The notes below the pieces were generated by a model, which made no database searches, was not told the DNA's origin, and saw only the letters and a list, made by a program, of their open reading frames with translations. A DNA stretch of 64,000 bases, from positions 3,136,001 through 3,200,000 of the forward strand of contig JASXTE010000017.1 of NCBI GenBank assembly GCA_030280995.1, written 5' to 3'. The stretch comes from Hemileia vastatrix (lineage: Eukaryota; Basidiomycota; Pucciniomycetes; Pucciniales; Zaghouaniaceae). The position numbers and the translations under genes were made by a program. Below are positions 48,986 through 59,414 of the stretch, piece after piece (position 1 is the first letter of the stretch; the number at the start of each line of letters is the position of its first letter).

Positions 48986-49315
48986 TATGATGCAGAGTAG
49001 CTAGGGCAAAAGTATTCTTCAGTTAATTTGGTATTCATAATAAATTTATCCTCCTGAAGTTTATCCTAACTTGAGGTGGACAATTTCGGAAAGCACCAGT
49101 TATTCACTATCCATCAAAAAGGGGTTCACCAAAAGTTTGGCTAAACTTGTGGTGGACCCCTTTGATCAGCCACAGTCAGATGAGATCAACTCTTTAGATG
49201 GGAATGAGGATGATGTTTTGGTCAATCATGGAAATAGAAGTAGTGTGATGTGGCCAAATTACCCCCCTGAAGGTCAGACAAACCTCAGAAGGACACTTTT
49301 TAGCAGGGAGTAACT
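48986..49315 (-). repeat. Terminal satellite unit in reverse orientation
   Basis: It is centred on a 40-bp imperfect palindrome at 49121-49160 (GGGGTTCACC...GGTGGACCCC). The sequence after it, CAGTCAGATGAGATCAACTC, is the reverse complement of the block that precedes the palindrome in all other units (GAATTGATCCCATCTGACTG), followed by reversed copies of CATTGCCATAGAG and CTACTTCTAGTG-type blocks. The orientation flips at the palindrome. A plus-strand ORF of 80 codons (49071-49313) through it corresponds to the minus-strand frame of the other units. Confidence 0.75.
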
Positions 49316-49853
49316 GAGAAAAATCCATTTATCAGAAGGAAAATCTTTTATTGGATAGATTCCAAGGTTTCATACTTGTGTATTATGGTCAGTATTAATT
49401 TTGAAAGTGTCTTTCCAAGCAATTTCATTTCCCATCATGACTCATTTTGTTTTAAATGTTTCAAAATGCCTGATACAGTATTAAGGTGTCACATAGTATA
49501 ATTAAGTTCTATTAAGTTCCCTCCTATGATGCATAAATCTATAACTTAATATCTTACATAATAATTTTTTTTATAGAAATTCATCAATATTTTATTTTAT
49601 TATCAAATTTAATAGAGCAAGTATCCTGAATTATTATATATGCATAAGCTTAGGTTAGATCAATTTGTAATCAATTTGTGCTCATCAGAGGACCAAAATC
49701 AAGTTCTGGAGGATCAACTTGTGCATAATTTGGAATCAGTAGATCTTCTGTCTATAATCAATCTGAGAATAAATGTAAATCTAACTCTAATTTACTTATT
49801 TTTATAAAGTATTCATAAACCTGGCATATTTAAGGGACACTCTAAATTTCAAG
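49316..49853. other. Unique AT-rich sequence between satellite and right TIR
   Basis: No ORF, repeat or RNA gene was recognised. Confidence 0.5.
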
Positions 49854-49895
49854 AGAGGGGATTGCTAGCAATTCACCCCTATATTTCCCGTGGTG
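49854..49895 (-). repeat. Right terminal inverted repeat
   Basis: Read inward: CACCACGGGAAATATAGGGG, then TGAATTGCTAGCAATCCCCT and CT. It matches the left end at 35 of 42 positions and is followed by AAT. Confidence 0.8.
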
Positions 49896-50390
49896 AATTT
49901 GTCAACTGGAACAATTAAAATTTAAATTAATCAGGACAAATGTCAACTGAAAAATTATAATAATTAATGTTAAAATATAATTATTTTATTACTTCTGGGA
50001 CTAAGAACACTTATTGCTCTATTATGGTCAACCAAGAAAAATAAAAAAATATATAATAATACAATTAAATTCCAAATTACCAGACACCTCCCCCTGTAAA
50101 ATGAGCAAATTAATGCCACTTACAGAGTGCTGAGTAAAAGGAATTACGTAGCAAATGAAGAGTGAAGAGTAACCCACAAATAGTAATGTCAATAATTACC
50201 ACAATATATACAACGTTTAGTCAATATATGAACCCAATATTTGGAGTGCGGTTCGATTCCCGTTTGCAGCAAAAAATTTTGTCACGTGACGTATGACGTT
50301 CGTCGTTTTAGTCGCTTTCTCGTCCTTACAGGTACTCAAATGCCGATGGTCCCTTTGATTTACGCCCTCAAATCACGATGCGCCGTCGAT
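49896..50390 (-). other. Element E leader, part next to the 5' LTR
   Basis: It resumes the leader minisatellite (to about 49990), then AT-rich sequence and a GC-richer block near the LTR. It includes the tRNA-like segment at 50249-50271. Confidence 0.7.
50249..50271 (+). other. tRNA-like segment (T-arm and acceptor strand) in leader E
   Basis: On the plus strand, antisense to E: CGGTTCGATTCCCG then TTTGCAGCA. It contains GGTTCGATTCC, an exact match to the Pol III B-box consensus GGTTCGANTCC, followed by an acceptor-like TTGCAGC and a discriminator-like A, then A-rich sequence. It lies 140 nt inside the 5' LTR. Homologues in B1, B2, A and C are more decayed. No 5' tRNA half was found. Confidence 0.6.
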
Positions 50391-50410
50391 AATTTGGGAA
50401 GGCCTCCCAT
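50391..50410 (-). promoter_or_regulatory. Primer-binding region of element E
   Basis: The minus strand reads ATGGGAGGCCTTCCCAAATT directly inside the 5' LTR. TGGGAGGCCTTCCC is nearly self-complementary. The primer is not identified. Confidence 0.45.
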
Positions 50411-51201
50411 TGTAAAGGGGTCCTTTTTGGTCTAGAAGTTTATTCGAGGTTTTCACGGGATATTTAAGGGTTTTAAATGTCTCTCAACACAAGGTACGTA
50501 TTTATAAAATCAATTTGATTAATTTACTGAAATATAAGAGGTAGATTTAAGATATCAATATATATTTTAGATTAGAATTACGTTGTTGTAAATACTAAAG
50601 TTATAAAATATAGAAATAATTGTAGTGTTGTAATTGTAATAATAAAGTAAGTGATAAAAGAATGATCTGAAAAGCACAAAGTAAGAGGCCTTTTATAGGC
50701 AAAACATGAGGGAATAAAATATACGGAATTTACACCATATATTGTAAGCATGTGAGAAAAAGAATGACTGAAAGGAGTACATATATGACATAAGAATTAA
50801 ATAAACTGGTATCTCAACAAGGACATCAAATTTATTAGCAATAAAGTTTGAGTTCCTTGGACTGTCACAATTAATTACTTCATAATTAATTAATTATATT
50901 ACTTTCACGGGATTCCAGATCTCTCACTGAGGTAATATGATTGTTTTAAAGTTTTTTTATTATAATTTTATTATTAAATTCTATTCCCATTGACTTATAC
51001 CATTGAGCACGGTGTTAGGGAGTAAAATTGTAAGGGACATTTTATTTATACTAATTAATTATACTACTTCTTGTACTTAACTAGTTAATTGTAAGTAATA
51101 CTTAAGTAGATAATTAATTATTAGTAAGAAGAAGGGGTGTGGCTTCAACTCAGTAAAATAATTAATTTTTTTACCAGTTAAGTCTAGTAGCCTGGCTGAC
51201 A
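50411..51201 (-). repeat. 5' LTR of element E
   Basis: It runs TGTAAAGGGGTCC...GCCTGGCTGACA on the plus strand, followed by ATATA. It pairs with 32024-32816. The first dinucleotides are conserved but its outer TGTCA is TGTAA. Confidence 0.93.
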
Positions 51202-51206
51202 ATATA

Positions 51207-51325
51207 AGTGACCCCAAACTGTTGTAATTATTCAAATATTTCTATAGGGATATTTTTTACGTGCACCTTCTTTGAAAATTTCACTTACTGGATTATAACA
51301 GAATTCTTGAGGAAACGCCCCCAAT
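51207..51325 (-). other. Element D leader, part next to the 5' LTR
   Basis: The minus strand starts ATTGGGGGCGTTTCCTC directly inside the LTR (primer-binding region). The remainder is AT-rich and was interrupted by element E at ATATA. Confidence 0.65.
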
Positions 51326-52824
51326 TGTCAGGCTAAGATCAACTAAATGGACGTAAACTAGCTTGAAATGTCTTTTTCTAGAAGATTTAAATGGTCCTAT
51401 AGGAATACTGTAGTATAAATCCAACAAATAGTAAAATATAATTTCAGAATAAAGGTTTCAGTAATATAATTCTCACTATTCTTATATGTGGCTTACAATC
51501 TTTTTAGTTGGTAGAAAAATCGATTTTAATAATTCAGATACTATTCAAAAGTCTTTTTAAAGTTCTAATTGATATGTATTGTATTTATTTGGTTATATTG
51601 GTTACAATGTAATGATAAAGAATGTAGAAAAAAGACCCAAAAACCTCCTCCTTTTATACAAACTGAGTCCCCCAATAAATCTCTTGATGTACCATCCAAT
51701 ACACAATTAATGAAGCCTCAAAACAACTAAAAGTCCTTCCCATCAACATCCCTGGTGACCCATGACACAATTAGACAAGCAACAACAGTCAAAACCCTGT
51801 GATAATAAGGGAAATCCATCAAAATTAAAGAAAAAGACAAAAAAAGAGTATATGTTTATAAAACAATAATATAAAAGACTAAAGGAGACTTTTTAAGGTT
51901 AATAATAGCTTAAAAATAAGGGGAATCTACTGTAGAAATGGAGGGGCTAATCCTGACATTATACTACTTGAAATTCCCATCCAAAAATAACCAATATTGA
52001 CTGAAAATCACCCAAAAACTTAAAAAAGAGCTTGAGATGTGGGGTAACTACATGCAGTCCTTGCCAGGCGCTTGCACGGGTAAATCCTTGACTAAAATTA
52101 GGCAAATTTAAGCGTGGTGATGAAATAAGATGCCTAGAGTGAGGTTATTAATGAAATTAGTGCATATAAACAAGGTCAATGCACTATTAATTAAGCTAGG
52201 ACACTAAATAAGCGCCTGTTACCTATTTTTGTGTGTTTCCCCACAGTGGGCATAGAATGTGGGGTAATTATAGTGTGAAAAAGCTAACTTTGCTAAAAAT
52301 GAAGCTATTCACACGGGAAAAAAGCAGGGAGTATGTGGCCAGTACACAGGAGCCATTTCTGGCATAAAAAACACCAAATTTTAAAAGTGTTATTTTTATG
52401 CATTTAAATAGCCAAATCAATAGTCCTAAATGATCCCAATTGATCTTTCAAAGCGCAATTTTGATATTCTCAATTTTATAGCGCATATAGTCAACTTTTA
52501 AGTGAAATAAAGCGCATTTCTTGTTTTTTGCGTAAAACAATGAATATAACAGCTTTAAGTGTACTTAAAAATTATGTAGCCTTATACTTAAGGTTCTTAA
52601 GATTACCCTAACATATTCCAACTTAATATTAAGTACATAAGACCTATAAAAGGTGGATATATGCGTGTATATAAGGTGTTATAATGGCATTTTTTGTGTA
52701 TTTTCATACTTTTACTTATGTATACTGTTTGTGTATTCTCATTTATTTTTCCCATGTATAGTTAATGTGTTTAACATAACTTATAATCACTTTTTACTCA
52801 GTCCTGGGTGTATACAGGCTGACA
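51326..52824 (-). repeat. 5' LTR of element D
   Basis: It is 1,499 bp long and matches 14816-16314 with many scattered substitutions. It ends GGCTGACA and is followed by AAGTA and element B1 ORF1. Confidence 0.93.
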
Positions 52825-52829
52825 AAGTA

Positions 52830-53165
52830 GTTGAGGTCAGAAAACCTCAATCTGAGGTCAAAAACAGACTCTCTAGAAGACAAGGTAGGAAAAAAAGAGT
52901 CCTTCCTTCAAGAGAAGAGGAAACCTCCTCCTCCAAAAGCCCTTCAAAATTTGGCCCCTGAGCAACAAGAAAATGTGGAAGTCTCAAAGTAGGAGAGGGT
53001 TTGGCTGAACACACAGTAGGATTATCTGTCCCAACAACAACAGCAACAAGTACCACAGACAGGTCCTTCAAGAACCAATCAGTTCAACCCACATCTCCTC
53101 ACCCCTACCAAGAAGGAAGAAAGAGAAGTAAAGATCACATTCAATTCTTTCCCAAGCCATGGTAA
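52830..53165 (+). pseudogene. Element B1 ORF1, 3' part
   Basis: It continues the coiled coil broken at 14815 (LRSENL...LRSKTDSLEDKVGK), then a Pro/Gln-rich segment, a decayed WKWDW region containing stop codons, a long Gln run (SQQQQQQ), and PKPW before TAA at 53163-53165. The TGGTAA end overlaps the ORF2 ATG at 53159. It is inactive because of element D and internal stops. Confidence 0.7.
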
Positions 53166-56100
53166 GCCCCTCTATTGAATCTCAAGTACCATTTCTTGTT
53201 TCTGATTCAGTTCCTTCAGGTAATTCTGTAAAAGGGGATGAGACTGTGAGACCAGTAGAGGCTGAGAATAGTAGACAAATTGCTCAATATTCTAATTTAT
53301 CTAATCCTTTGGTTTTGATTGCTACTTCAATGATAAATCTGGATATGGCTATTATTGAGGAGACAATTGATCATGAGTTTTATGAGAATCTGTAAAGTTA
53401 TTCTGTATCACTATTGAGAAATACTCCAGATGTAGCTAACATTAATGATGAATAATTCAGGGATATTATTGCTAAACAAAATCATATAATGAACAACATG
53501 CAATTGACTCAGAAATATAATAGTTTGTAAACTGAACAGGGTTATCAAGCGTTGAGGAGTGAGTTACAGAGAGTTTCTGATGATTTGTTTCATTATAAAG
53601 CAACTCATGAAAAGAAAGTTGCTTTATGGCAAAATATCAAGAATGATTTGTCTTAATTAAAAGATGACGTGTCCATCTGTTTCCAGAAGCTAGAAGGACA
53701 TAAGATGAACTTAGAAAGATTGAGTAACCAATATTCATCTTTACAAAATAAGAATCAGTTATCTTTTGCAACAATCAATGTGAATTTATCTAGTATTCCA
53801 AGAGTAAAAACTAGGTTAACAACCATTGAGGAGAAATTGAATTCATTTTTATATAATCAAAAGTTTTCTGAAATTTCTTTGAGAGAACCTTTTGAGCAGG
53901 ATCCCCCATTTTTATCTGCTCCTAGTTCATCCAAAGTAAAATTAGTTCCAGAAATACCTGTTGATATCACTGAGTTTCCATTAAAAATTGATGATGTACC
54001 TGGATCATCCACAGAATGATTAAACAATGAAATCACTGCCCAATTGGAGAAATTACAGCTACTTCTAACTCAGAAACAAGCCTGTAATAAGGAAACTAAT
54101 TCAAATCAAAAGAATTGGCCAAAATTTTACCAGTATCCAACATTTGAAGGTTACTCTTCCTCTGATTGGCAACAGTTCATTTGCAGGATTGATAATCTAA
54201 AAAATTCTTACAAACTCCCAGATGAGGAAATTGTGTCAAAATTAATTTCTTTATTTACCAATAAAGCTCTAATGTGGTATGAATCTGTTCTCTTGGATAA
54301 AAATGACTACTCATGGGATGATTGGAAAAAATTAATTAAAGCACAATTTTGTAGTTCCAAGTTTAGGTTGGATCAACAAAGACAATTTGAATAAACCAGA
54401 TATATCTATTCTACAGAAAAAACTATTGAGTTCCAGATGAAACTTGTGAAAATCTTGAGGGCAATGGACCGAAATATGGAGTTTGATTTATGGAAAGACA
54501 GGATCCTCTATAAATTACCTATGTCTCTGAGAGACTTAATAGTTGCTAGCACTGAGTTCTCAAGGGAACCTTCTTCTTTCATTAATACTTGTAATGTGAT
54601 CCTTTTAAACAACAAGTATGATTCTAGAAGATTTATTTCTAGAAATTCATTGGAGAATACCTCCAATTACCAACAAAAACCTCTGGAAAAGGTTGGTAAA
54701 CCTTCTGCTCCTGTTGCACCCAAAAAGTATGCAAAAAATACTTGCTTAAAATGCAGTAAGCCTTGGCAGAGAGGCCATGTTTGTGACAAGAAGATACATC
54801 TTGTTAAGCAAGCAGAGGAACATGCTCATGACACAATAGCACAGGATGAAACTTCAAGTGATTGTGACAGAAATATCTCATATGAATCTCACCAGGAAAT
54901 ATTAATTCTGGAAGAGGATATTTATTATTTAAATAGTATTGATATTGAGAATAATTATTTATCTACGGTAGAGGATGTTGAGATCATAAAAAACCTTGAG
55001 GACAGCTCAATTATTATTGCCCCTCTCAAGACACCAGTCTTGATCAATGGAAATAACATTGTGGTTGTCTTAGATTCTGGAGCTGGAGGAAGCGTAGTAT
55101 CTGAAAAAGCACTAACTTCAGTGGACCAAGACTAAAAATCAATATTTATGCCTATCATCTCTGAGAATTGAAGAGGTTATGGCTCTGTTTTGTCCCCCAT
55201 TGGTAAATACAAAGCCACTGTATTTTTCAAATATAACCAGGGTTTTGTAAGAGCCATATGTGATTTTGTTGTCATGAAAAATGGTAATTTGAGTAGTTGG
55301 TTCATTGTGGGGAATGATATTTTAAGCATATATGGCATAAAATTGGATCCTTCAAACCAATGCTTCACAATGGGGATGAATGGGAAGAGAAAATTTAATA
55401 TTTCCTCCCCCAAGAAATTATTAACACCAGAATTGAACACATGTCATTCTGTAGTTCAATATAAGGAGAGATCTAAAAAAGAAATGCCTGCCCTTGTGTC
55501 TGAAATTGAAAATGCTTCTTTTTGAGAAAAACTTTCTGGCGAGGATAAAGATTCCATCATTAAATTGATCAAATCTTTTCCTATAGCCTTTTCTTATGGA
55601 TCTAATGAATTAGGATTGGTAAAAAAATGAAGCTTTCATTATCTTTCCAGTTGAAAAAAATACCACCTACTTTAAAGAAGAAGCCTTATTCAGATCCTCC
55701 CACAAAGAGAAAAGATATTGAAGACAAAATCTCTACCCTTTTAAAAATGAATATTATTGAAAAGGTTGTTGAAACACCTAAACATTGGGTTATCTCACCT
55801 GTCCTAATTTCTTATGAGAAAGATAAGGCCAGGGTTTGAGGTGATTATAGAGCATTGAACACTTATACTGTTGATTATATCTATCCTTTACCCAGAAGTA
55901 GCTCTATACATGCTACCCAACAAGGTGCTAAATATATCAGCTGTTTGGATGGTAATAAGGAATATCACCAGGTACCTGTTGAGAAGAATTCTCAGAATTT
56001 TCTGATGATTGCTACTCATATGGGTATTTATAGGTATATTAGGATGCCATTTGGCCCTAAAAATTCCCCTTCAGTTTTTCAAAAAGTTATGGATAACACA

Positions 56101-58600
56101 GTTCATCAAGAAGTAATTGAAGGATGGCTGATGGTTTATATTGATGATATCATTATATTCTCTAAAACATTTGAGGATCATCTTAACCACCTGTGTAAAG
56201 TCTTCCATAAGATGGATGAGATAAATAGGACACTGGCTTTGAAGAAATGCAAATTTTGTTAACATTCCTTAAAAGTGCTTGGTAATGTTGTCTCAGGGTA
56301 TCAGATTTGTTTTGACCAAAACAAAGTGGCATCCATACAACAGGTGAAGGCTCCTACCACAGTTAGAAAGCTACAGAGTTTTTTGGGAATGTGTGTATAC
56401 TATAGACATTATATTAAAAATCTCCAACTCATAGAATTACCCCTTACCCAACTGACTAGGAAAGATTTTGCTTTTGTCTGGAACAGTGAAAGACAATAAG
56501 ATTTTGACACTATGGAAATTTTTTGATGTCAGCACCAATTCTTGCTTTACCTGACTTTAATCAACCATTTGTTTTATACACCAATTCCAGTTTTATAGGT
56601 CTTGGTGCTACCCTCCATCAGAAGCAAGTGATGAATTATAAAGTATCAGAAGTATTAATTTGTTATATCTCAAAGACCTTGAGAAAAAGTGAATTGAAAT
56701 ATGGTGCCACTCAAATGGAATGTTTAGCAGTATTATGGCATCTAGAGAAGCTACATTATTACCTAGATGACCAGAAATTTACACTTGTCACTGAATGATG
56801 TGCAGTTAAATCCCTAAAAAACTTGAAAACACCTAAAAGACATATGTTCAGATGGCAACTGGCTGTTCAAGAATATAGAGGGAGAATGATAATAATTCAA
56901 AGGGCTGGTATTTTTCACTCAAATGTGAATATGTTGTCAAGGCTACCTTTTCCAAATGATGACTCAAATCCTGCATATGTTCCTGAAGATTAAATTATTC
57001 ATATTCATGGGATATGAGTGATTGATATGGAGGAGAAGCTATTACAGATTATTCTGGATTCATATGAAAAGGAAACTAACTTAAAAAAGATATTTACCAA
57101 ATTAAATGATCCAAAAAATGCTTCAATACAAGCATTAATTAAAATCCTTCCACCAGAGTACCAGAAGGCTTTGGAAAAAGGTAAATTTTCAATTGATGAA
57201 GGCTACCTCTATTATAGTAGAAAGTTGAGTAATGTTATTTTTATTCCTCCTTCTATGAAAGAGATTATTTTGAAAATTTGTCATGATGAAATATTAGCTG
57301 GACATTTTGATCTTGAAACAACCATGATCAGAATTAAAAACACTTCTTGGTGGGTTAATATATCTGAAGACACCAAACTATATTTTGAATACTGTAATTC
57401 TTGCCAAAAATCAAAAAGATTGACTGGTAAAAGGGCTGGATTAATGGAACATATTGAATCTCCTGATGCACCATGGAAGATAATAAACATGGACTTTGTA
57501 ACAGGATTACCCATTGATGGGAAAGACAGTTATAACTCTTGTTGGGTTATTGTGGATAGATTCACATAAATGTGTAAATTTATCCCCACCCCCAAGGATG
57601 TTTCCACTAAAGAATTAGCCTTCTTATGGTGGTCTCATATTTTTAATACTGCAGGTTTTCCTAAGGCCATAATCTCTGACAGGGACCCCGAATTTAGTTC
57701 TCAATTTTGGATGTCTCTGATGGATGTTTGTGGTTTTGATCTGAAACTTTCTACTGCCCATCACCCCCAAACTGATGGATTAGCTGAAAGAATTATTCAG
57801 ACTTTAGAGGACATGATAAGAAGGTATTGTGCCTTTGGCCTTGAGTACAAAGACATTTACAGATTCACTCATGATTGGGTTACCCTACTTCCTGGGTTGA
57901 AATTTCATTATAATAGCACTCTTCATTATGTTACTTAAAAAAAGCCTTTTGAGCTCTGGCTGGAATATGTTCAAATACTCCTGCCCAAATTCTTAATAAT
58001 AAAATACCTAAGTTGGATTTACATCCAGGTGTAAAATCTTTTCTTGAAATACAAGAACTTTGCAGAAGTCATGCTCAAAAATATATTGAAAATTACTTTG
58101 AATATGAGAAGATGAGATGGGACAAATTCCATAAAGAATACACTTATAAAAAGGATGATGAAGTACTGATTTCTACAGTCCACTTCAATTTACAAGGTAA
58201 TAACAAATTGAAAGACCCATTTGTAGGTCCATTTGTTGTCAGAAGAATGGTTGTTGATAAGGCAGTTGAAGTAATTTTGTATTCACCATATGACAGAAAA
58301 CATCCTATTTTTCCAATATTTCTTTTTAAAACTTACACATCCAATAGTGATTTATTTCCCAAAAGGAGGGGAAGACCAAAGAAGAACCCTAATTAAATCA
58401 CTGAGACAGCAAAAATTAATAAGATTCTAAATGACAGAATAGTTACTGCTGAAAAAGGTACAGAATAATTATTGAGATTTAAGAATAAATATTCTGAATA
58501 TGATTCTTGGATACCTGGGAAGGAGATATCTAATCTTCCTACTCTTCTAAAGAAATATAAAAATAAAAAATCATATCATTTTTTAATTGTTTTTTTAGAG
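53159..58600 (+). pseudogene. Element B1 ORF2: Gag-Pol polyprotein, heavily broken
   Basis: It begins MVSPSIESQVPFLVSDSVPS at the ATG of ATGGTAAG. Recognisable in order: coiled coil (53480-53850), capsid (near 54110-54600), zinc knuckle CLKCSKPWQRGHVC (near 54754), protease VLDSGAGG (near 55070), RT with YIDD near 56140, RNase H (near 56570), integrase His/Cys and DDE regions (57280-57800) and chromodomain (58410-58560). Stops end the open pieces near 53393, 54017, 54392, 55133, 55523, 55837, 56260, 56497, 56796, 56990, 57567, 57936 and 58394; a frame change lies near 57970. The normal final stop is also lost. It is far more decayed than C, as expected for the outermost host of the nest. Confidence 0.9.
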
Positions 58601-58608
58601 TAAGGGAT
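58597..58608 (+). promoter_or_regulatory. Polypurine tract of element B1
   Basis: AGAGTAAGGGAT abuts the 3' LTR; it is two substitutions from the tract of A, C and E. Confidence 0.75.
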
Positions 58609-59414
58609 TGTCAGGCAGGCTACTAGACTTACACAGTAACATAATTAATTGTTTACTGAAATGAAGCCACACCTTATTATTTTTACTTTTTATTAGTTAT
58701 AATATATTTACATTAAATTTACCTGTAATAATATACCTAATTACAAAAGGGTAAAGTTATTAAATAATTAAAATTAATATTAAAATGTCCCTTATATTTT
58801 TATTTTCTAACACTGTGCTCAATGACATGTTAAGAGAAATAAACATTAACATTAAAATAAAAAATTTTAAATTGAAATAAAAATTGAATATTCAAATAAA
58901 AATAAATATATACAAAAAATTCAAAATACTTATTTATTATTGACATTTACAGTAAATTTTAAATAAACTAATTTATTTCTGTCATATACTGTAAATACAC
59001 TTTTCTGTCACCTTCTTTTTGGAACAACCTTATTATTTGAAAATATTTTTCTGGAATATTCTTTTCTTCTCTCATACTACTGTATTTAAGATTTTAACAC
59101 TGTGCTTTGTCTCTTCTTTGTCTATATAAGGCCTCCCTTTCTGGTTGTTTTTGAACACTCATCACTTACTTATTTTATTAAAACATTTACTACATTTAAG
59201 ATATTTATTACTATTTCTTATTTTTTTAGTATTTACAAACAAGTTATTCTAAATCATTTATTATAATAATATTTATAAATTTTTTACCTCTTTAATTTGA
59301 GTAAAGCAAATAAAAGATAAACAAACGTACTTTAACTTTGAAATCCCAAAATACCCCTCTCACCACCGTTGGACCTCTGTTAAAAACCTTCTAGACCTTC
59401 TAGACCCTTTGACA
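58609..59414 (+). repeat. 3' LTR of element B1
   Basis: It is 806 bp long, TGTCAGGCAGGCTACTAGAC...CCCTTTGACA, the only complete family-B LTR in the window. Promoter-like TCTATATAAGGCC lies near 59120. It is followed without a gap by the inner part of a second B LTR. Confidence 0.9.

Larger units (their letters stand above)
39423..49898. mobile_element. 10.47-kb TIR element carrying a palindrome satellite
   Basis: The ends are imperfect 42-bp inverted repeats: CACCATGGGAAAT... at 39426-39467 and its partner (read inward CACCACGGGAAAT...) at 49854-49895, 35 of 42 positions matching. Both share GGGTGAA, TGCTAGCA and CCCTCT. AAT flanks both ends (39423-39425, 49896-49898). Removing the element and one AAT restores a normal leader-repeat unit (compare CAGGACTTAATGTCAACTG), which supports precise insertion. 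A 3-bp duplication with CAC-starting ends would suit the CACTA/CMC group, but no transposase is present, so the class is inference. Most of the interior is a tandem satellite; the rest is AT-rich and non-coding. Confidence 0.75.
32019..51206 (-). mobile_element. Element E: Ty3/gypsy chromovirus carrying a TIR element
   Basis: The LTRs at 32024-32816 (793 bp) and 50411-51201 (791 bp) are bracketed by ATATA (32019-32023, 51202-51206) in the leader of D. The family is related to B: LTR ends share AGTAGCCTG and TGGTCTAGA, and the leaders share the minisatellite and tRNA-like segment. Without the 10.47-kb insertion in its own leader it would be about 8.7 kb. Coding is interrupted by several nonsense codons. 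Confidence 0.92.
14811..52829 (-). mobile_element. Element D: Ty3/gypsy chromovirus, split by C and E
   Basis: Two 1,499-bp LTRs (14816-16314 and 51326-52824) are bracketed by AAGTA duplications (14811-14815, 52825-52829). D's own DNA is 14816-19692, 28882-32018 and 51207-52824; the rest is elements C and E. It is a different family from A/C and B/E: its LTR is unrelated in detail, its proteins are more distant, and it has a diverged polypurine tract and primer region and no recognisable tRNA-like leader segment. The LTR pair differs at many positions, so it is an old insertion. Confidence 0.93.
12788..59414 (+). mobile_element. Element B1: Ty3/gypsy chromovirus, host of the nest
   Basis: The parts are: 5' LTR (12788-13568), leader and start of ORF1 (13569-14815), then after the 38-kb insertion D, the rest of ORF1 and Gag-Pol (52830-58600), polypurine tract and 3' LTR (58609-59414). 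The reading frame and sequence on either side of D join exactly when compared with copy B2 (CTCACATCAAG before, GTTGAGGTCAGAAAACC after). It is the oldest traceable layer of the nest with a full set of parts and is heavily decayed. Confidence 0.88.

Noticed and set aside
40695..49315. Regularly spaced palindromic repeats resembling a CRISPR array
   Set aside because: Units are about 608 bp and homologous throughout, with no unique spacers, in eukaryotic DNA. It is a satellite.
52653..52961. 102-codon ORF joining the end of LTR-D to B1 sequence
   Set aside because: It crosses an insertion junction; its last third is the alternative frame of B1 ORF1.
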